Assembly (NCBI GenBank): GCA_002690445.1
Contig: NZER01000312.1
Location: 1-17,056 of the forward strand
Direction of reading: 5' to 3'
Source of the DNA: Candidatus Pacearchaeota archaeon
GTDB lineage: Archaea; Nanoarchaeota; Nanoarchaeia; Pacearchaeales; GW2011-AR1
Length of the DNA: 17,056 nucleotides
Below the pieces are notes generated by a model. It made no database searches, was not told the DNA's origin, and saw nothing but the letters and a program-made list of their open reading frames with translations. The position numbers were made by a program, and so were the translations under genes. Positions 14,256 through 17,056 of this stretch are shown here, one piece after another (within the stretch, counting starts at the first letter, position 1; each line of letters opens with the position of its first letter).

Positions 14256-14333
14256 ATGGTCATAGAAGAAAGTTCAAAATTCTTTAGGTTTATATTAGTG
14301 ATAGGTTTTATAGCTCTTGTTTGTTCTGCGTAA
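14256..14333 (+). CDS. 25-residue membrane peptide
   Basis: A short ORF with GAGGTGA three bases before the ATG. After a charged start (MVIEESSK) there is one hydrophobic segment FFRFILVIGFIALVCSA ending at the C-terminus, so it would be a single-span tail-anchored peptide or a lipoprotein-like remnant (the LVCS sequence resembles a lipobox, but at the very end). It starts three bases after the metallopeptidase stop. Too short for a functional guess. Confidence 0.4.
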   Translation: MVIEESSKFFRFILVIGFIALVCSA

Positions 14334-14360
14334 CTTTATAGAGATATATACCAAAAAGAG

Positions 14361-14412
14361 TATAATATATAGTGATATAAGTAAAGAGATTTTCTTTACG
14401 ATATTCGTCGCT
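14361..14412 (+). promoter_or_regulatory. Possible promoter and leader hairpin of the serine protease
   Basis: TATAAT at 14361-14366 lacks the TTTGTG prefix of the other sites. Downstream, GTAAAGA (14381-14387) pairs with TCTTTAC (14393-14399), and AGTGA (14371-14375) with TCGCT (14408-14412, one G-U), making a long interrupted hairpin that ends a few bases before the ribosome binding site (AAGGAGG, 14417-14423). It could stabilise mRNA or regulate translation. Confidence 0.35.
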
Positions 14413-14427
14413 AAGTAAGGAGGAGAT

Positions 14428-15264
14428 ATGGATTCTGATTTATTGCATGATAAAATACTATATCCTGTAGTACGAGTAAGGGCTGGTCAAGCAGGTGGTA
14501 GTGGCGTCTTAGTATATAGTGAACCAGACCCTAAGGATGATGGTAAGTTCATTAATATTCTTTTGACATGTCAACATGTTATTGATGGAGCGATTAAGAT
14601 TAGGGATGAATGGGACGCTATTCTTAAACGTGAGGTTAAACGTGATGTTCTTGATGAAGTTGTTATTGAAGTTTTTGACTACGATGGTAGTAAAGTTGTT
14701 TCGGCTAATTCAACTACGGGGCAAATTATAGCATACGATAAGCATCATGATTTAGCAGCAGTTAAACTTAATAGTAATACCAGACCCCTAGCACACGTAG
14801 CTTCTGTTATTCCTCAGGATGAAATCCAAGACTTAAAATTGTTTGACCCTGTATGGGTAAGCGGGTGTTCATTGTTACATGACCCCTTCCCTAACCCTGG
14901 TACTATTACATATCTTAGAGAAGTAATTGACCAGAAAGCATACCTCATGCAGAATGCTTCTAGTATATTTGGTAACTCTGGTGGAGGATTATTCCACGGT
15001 GCCGAAGGACATTTGCTAGGTCTGACCAGTAGGGTAACAGTAACTCAGCTAGGCTTTGGTCTTGATGTACAAACGTGGATGGGGTTCAGCACACACCCCG
15101 ATAGGTTATATGAATTCTTTGCTCATCAAGAATTACAATTCTTGTATGATAAGAATGATGATTATTATACAGCATTAGGTCGAAGAGAGTCTCGTCGTAA
15201 GGATGCTCTGCGTAGCATCATATTAGATTCGCAAGGGGTTATGGAGGATAGCGATGATGGGTAA
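14428..15264 (+). CDS. Trypsin-like serine protease
   Basis: 278 residues. The catalytic triad of the chymotrypsin/trypsin fold is complete: H50 in LLTCQHVID, D108 in KHHDLAAVKL, and S184 in FGNSGGGLF (oxyanion GNSGG). GGSGVLV (23-29) is the typical strand before the histidine, and HLLGLTSRV (195-203) the strand after the serine. The N-terminus has no signal peptide or propeptide, so it is probably a cytosolic, HtrA- or plant-virus-like protease; there is no PDZ domain. About 60 charged C-terminal residues follow. The ribosome binding site AAGGAGG lies just before the ATG, and the last 11 bases overlap the next gene. Trypsin-like enzymes of this sort are uncommon in tailed phages; the substrate may be host or virion. 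Confidence 0.8.
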   Translation: MDSDLLHDKILYPVVRVRAGQAGGSGVLVYSEPDPKDDGKFINILLTCQHVIDGAIKIRDEWDAILKREVKRDVLDEVVIEVFDYDGSKVVSANSTTGQIIAYDKHHDLAAVKLNSNTRPLAHVASVIPQDEIQDLKLFDPVWVSGCSLLHDPFPNPGTITYLREVIDQKAYLMQNASSIFGNSGGGLFHGAEGHLLGLTSRVTVTQLGFGLDVQTWMGFSTHPDRLYEFFAHQELQFLYDKNDDYYTALGRRESRRKDALRSIILDSQGVMEDSDDG

Positions 15265-15532
15265 AGAAGTTTTTAAAATGGTAAGAAAAAGTGATGGTGA
15301 TTGGTTTCATTCTTATGAGGATGACTCAGACCATCTGCTACAATCGCCATCTTATTATCCTATAGAAAAAGAAGGTCAAGAGTACCGATGTCCACGGGGT
15401 CATAACTTTATTACTAAGAGTCCATTAGTTATTGCAGTTGAAGATAATCCTGATTATAATAGTGGCCCCATATGTGGGTACTGCCTAGTTGATTGGCATC
15501 GTAATAATGTCAATGCAGAAACTTCCTCATGA
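15254..15532 (+). CDS. Small zinc-binding protein downstream of the protease
   Basis: 92 residues, or 91 if the second of two adjacent ATG codons is used. GGAGG within the protease gene lies about six bases upstream, so the two are coupled. The first 40 residues are polar and aromatic. C46 with H50 (RCPRGHNF) and C74-x2-C77 (ICGYC) form a likely zinc site, and the tail carries DWH. The first half of this site, Cys-Pro-x-Gly-His, resembles zinc ribbons that recognise proteins. The neighbouring protease suggests a partner or inhibitor, which is only inference. Confidence 0.65.
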   Translation: MMGKEVFKMVRKSDGDWFHSYEDDSDHLLQSPSYYPIEKEGQEYRCPRGHNFITKSPLVIAVEDNPDYNSGPICGYCLVDWHRNNVNAETSS

Positions 15533-15708
15533 GCAAATGGTTAAATAGAGATAGAAAGAGGTCAAAGAAAACAACAGCTCGGCGTATAGATTCTCAATAT
15601 AGTGAGAAGGGACAAGGTAAAGATTCAGACCAAAAGAAAAGAGATGCTCAGTTCCGTAAGAATTTAACTAAGTTAGCTGATGACCTTACGGATATGTTAA
15701 ACAATTAA
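15529..15708 (+). CDS. Basic 59-residue protein, unknown
   Basis: Starts at ATGA overlapping the previous stop, so translational coupling is likely. The N-terminal half is very basic (RDRKRSKKTTARR), the middle is polar, and the C-terminal 20 residues form an amphipathic helix (RKNLTKLADDLTDML). This could be a nucleic-acid-binding or partner-binding peptide. No family recognised. Confidence 0.55.
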   Translation: MSKWLNRDRKRSKKTTARRIDSQYSEKGQGKDSDQKKRDAQFRKNLTKLADDLTDMLNN

Positions 15709-15709
15709 A

Positions 15710-15850
15710 ATGAAAAAATTTATATTTTTTATTTGTCTTGTTGTTGGACATAAATTTTGCACCTTGGTTCTGGTCAGAGACAAGGTTTGTATTGAATGTA
15801 GTCGATGCACATCTAGGAGGATATTATCAAATGACAGCTCAACCTCATGA
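15710..15850 (+). CDS. Possible secreted or membrane Cys peptide
   Basis: 46 residues beginning with a classic signal-like start (MKKFIFFICLVVG), then Cys17 and a CIECSRC cluster (27-33). There is no ribosome binding site; the ATG falls right after the preceding stop. Its last 20 bases overlap the next gene, whose own strong ribosome binding site lies inside it. It may be a real coupled peptide or a spurious frame. Confidence 0.3.
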   Translation: MKKFIFFICLVVGHKFCTLVLVRDKVCIECSRCTSRRILSNDSSTS

Positions 15851-16319
15851 CGAGGATTATCCCTCGACAGCAATACCAACTAAGTTCTTATCCCTCACTC
15901 GTAATGAAGCATTATATCTAGATGATAGTTTAACTATGATGTTAGATACGACAGAGGGACTAGTAGTGTTTGCTACTATGCGTCCAATGGCATCAACTAT
16001 TTGTGTGCCTGCGCCAGTAGATTTAATAGAGAAGATTGCTATAGCAGTCTTGTCTACGTTAGATGCTGAGAACGAAGGACGAGGACATGTAATTGAAGTT
16101 AATGAGGGTGACCTTTATTGTTTACGAGAACTTGCTCAGAGCTACGTTAAGATAGGTGATGAACAAGTAGGATATAATCTGAAGCGTAAAATCTATAGAG
16201 CACTATATGGTACTGAGTATACCTTAGGCCGACAGTTAGAAGATGTGTTAGATGGTTTTACTCCTATGGTTAAAGACCCTCAAACGATAGTGGCTCCCAG
16301 CCACGACGACGAATTTTAA
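15831..16319 (+). CDS. 162-residue phage protein of unknown function
   Basis: The start is ATG 15831 because AGGAGG lies at 15815-15820; an in-frame ATG further upstream (15738) has none. The protein is soluble. LTRNEALYLDDSLTMML (22-38) looks helical, VDLIEKIAIAVLSTLD (63-78) is a strong helix, and EGDLYCLRELAQSYVKIG (92-109) followed by NLKRKIYRALYG suggests a helical bundle. A charged, Asp-rich C-terminus ends at the stop, which overlaps the next promoter-like site. The pattern of Leu-rich helices resembles small phage regulatory or moron proteins, but no domain is recognised. Confidence 0.75.
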   Translation: MTAQPHDEDYPSTAIPTKFLSLTRNEALYLDDSLTMMLDTTEGLVVFATMRPMASTICVPAPVDLIEKIAIAVLSTLDAENEGRGHVIEVNEGDLYCLRELAQSYVKIGDEQVGYNLKRKIYRALYGTEYTLGRQLEDVLDGFTPMVKDPQTIVAPSHDDEF

Positions 16320-16337
16320 CGGCGGTTGTGATATAAT
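16313..16337 (+). promoter_or_regulatory. Promoter-like site F
   Basis: ATTTTAAC then CGGTTGTGA and TATAAT (16332-16337), the extended -10 TGaTATAAT. It lies across the end of the preceding gene, and its ATTTTAAC block contains that gene's stop codon. Confidence 0.5.
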
Positions 16338-16344
16338 CGTTTTA

Positions 16345-16365
16345 CGGTTCGACCAAAACCAACCG
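16345..16365 (+). promoter_or_regulatory. Leader hairpin after site F
   Basis: CGGTT (16345-16349) pairs with AACCG (16361-16365), with GACCAAAACC in the loop region. The same AACCGC can pair with GCGGTT at 16322-16327, upstream of the start point. This short leader resembles the one before the capsid operon; both include ACCAACC or a close match. The ribosome binding site AGGAGGTGA follows at about 16373. Confidence 0.35.
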
Positions 16366-16388
16366 CTTCAACAGGAGGTGACAGTCAT

Positions 16389-16538
16389 ATGAATAGATGT
16401 CTAGTTTGTAATAAACTAGCAGCTACCCATGTATCAATCCCTGATACAGTGATACCTTTACTAGGTACTATAGAAAGTAGTCATGGTTGGGTAGCACATT
16501 CAGACTGTATGTTTCCGTTTAATATTACATCCCTCTAA
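16389..16538 (+). CDS. Small Cys protein, first part of a probably split gene
   Basis: 49 residues after a strong AGGAGGTGA site. C4-x2-C7 (RCLVCN) at the start and H37 with C40 (AHSDC) suggest a zinc site. The frame closes at 16536-16538, but a coding-like frame one base off continues without an in-frame start of its own, which suggests a frameshift between 16495 and 16536 or a programmed shift. The clear start and spacing make the N-terminal part real; the function is unknown. Confidence 0.6.
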   Translation: MNRCLVCNKLAATHVSIPDTVIPLLGTIESSHGWVAHSDCMFPFNITSL

Positions 16539-16734
16539 TGAATTCTTAGAAGGTTTACGTAAAGTAAATGGTTTCATTCTCCACAGTGAGTGCAGAGATG
16601 CTAGGGTATCCTGCCCTGACTGTCAACAGCAAATTAGTGATGCACTAGGTATGTCTATAGGTATCTTTAAGATGCTGAAAGCATACATATTAAGAGTCGA
16701 ACAAGGGTTTGAATATATACATAAGTTTGATTAA
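16495..16734 (+). pseudogene. Continuation of the Cys protein in the +1 frame
   Basis: This reading frame (open from 16495 to a TAA at 16732-16734) lacks any ATG, GTG or TTG until 16651, yet reads sensibly: FLEGLRKVNGFILHSEC then RVSCPDCQQQ, with paired cysteines, and an amphipathic helical end. GFILHSEC echoes GWVAHSDC in the upstream frame, as if both belonged to one domain or a duplicated one. The simplest explanation is a one-base indel (a real mutation or an assembly error); programmed +1 frameshifting is a less likely alternative. Confidence 0.5.
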
Positions 16735-16751
16735 GAAGGAGAAAAGATAAG

Positions 16752-17056
16752 ATGGCAGCTAACATATTTGGTGACAGGTTCTTTGGTCGCAGGACTCCTG
16801 CATGGCATAGAGTAGGTACTGTTATGGATAAAGATATGACAGCTACTGAAGCTATGCGAATTTCTAAGATTGGTTTCCCAGTTAGAAAACTTCCTGCTTT
16901 CATTCAACTAGAAGATGGGCAGTTCATTGAGTCTGGATATTATGGTGTTGTCCGTGAACAGACTGAAGATGACCCACAAGATAGGATACTCTCAATGGTA
17001 GGTAAAGAGTGGACTCCTATTCAGGCTTGGGACTTAGCTAAGATGCTTGACCCTAT
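16752..17056 (+). CDS. DUF932 / TIGR03299 family phage-plasmid protein, partial
   Basis: Only the first 101 residues are in the window; the reading frame runs through its end. TPAWHRVGTV (15-24), IGFPVRKLPAF (40-50), GYYGVVREQT (62-71) and LSMVGKEWTPIQ (80-91) match the start of the DUF932 (TIGR03299) phage/plasmid family, whose members are about 300-400 residues. GAAGGAGA lies just upstream of the ATG. Its function in phages is not established. The complete gene continues beyond the window. Confidence 0.7.
   Translation, partial: MAANIFGDRFFGRRTPAWHRVGTVMDKDMTATEAMRISKIGFPVRKLPAFIQLEDGQFIESGYYGVVREQTEDDPQDRILSMVGKEWTPIQAWDLAKMLDP

Noticed and set aside
1..17056. tRNA genes, CRISPR arrays, insertion sequences, attachment sites
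   Set aside because: Looked for on both strands by eye; no cloverleaf, regularly spaced repeats, transposase or integrase was recognised.

Overview
This window looks like part of a tailed double-stranded DNA bacteriophage genome (Caudoviricetes), or an integrated or metagenome-assembled relative. It is AT-rich by eye, every supported gene is on the + strand, genes are packed with short gaps or ATGA-type overlaps, and most starts follow a strong AGGAGG-like ribosome binding site. A run of head genes (portal, HK97-type major capsid protein, XkdF-like prohead protease) identifies it as a virus. The host is a bacterium that I cannot name. TGnTATAAT promoters and strong Shine-Dalgarno sites fit sigma70-type transcription.

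Layout: (1) 50-2448: an adenosylcobalamin-dependent (class II) ribonucleotide reductase, a doubtful tiny membrane ORF, and a small coiled-coil protein whose ribosome binding site sits in a possible switch hairpin. (2) 2453-7541: portal protein with a zinc-binding insertion, a hydrophilic protein, a zinc-ribbon ORF, a helix-turn-helix/metallophosphoesterase fusion, a gp10-like head-tail connector candidate and a 70-residue protein. (3) 7558-12717: a new promoter with a structured leader, an acidic scaffold-like protein, the major capsid protein, a hairpin terminator, a coiled-coil membrane protein, a carbohydrate-binding-like decoration or fibre protein, and the prohead protease, which unusually lies downstream of the capsid gene. 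(4) 12721-13781: an overlapping promoter/terminator, then very small genes including two extremely cysteine-rich metallothionein-like proteins (21 Cys in 88 residues; 10 Cys in 45), a Cys-containing membrane peptide, a zinc ribbon and a holin-like two-helix peptide, closed by a strong terminator. (5) 13775-17056: an accessory block with a SprT-like metallopeptidase, a trypsin-like serine protease with a complete triad, small zinc-binding proteins, an unknown 162-residue protein, a Cys-rich gene that seems split by a frameshift, and the start of a DUF932-family gene cut by the window end.

Five sites share one promoter-like pattern (T-rich block, then TTTGTGn directly before TATAAT) and divide the window into transcription units: before the coiled-coil/portal operon, before scaffold/capsid, before the Cys-rich cluster, before the metallopeptidase, and before the split Cys gene. 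Several are followed by leader hairpins, and two overlap intrinsic terminators. Regions 2 and 3 together would build, mature and decorate the head. The reductase supplies deoxynucleotides. Regions 4 and 5 look like accessory, host-interaction functions with a strong theme of metal-thiolate chemistry and proteolysis. No tRNA, rRNA, CRISPR array, insertion sequence or integrase was seen. No stretch over 300 bases lacks a candidate gene.
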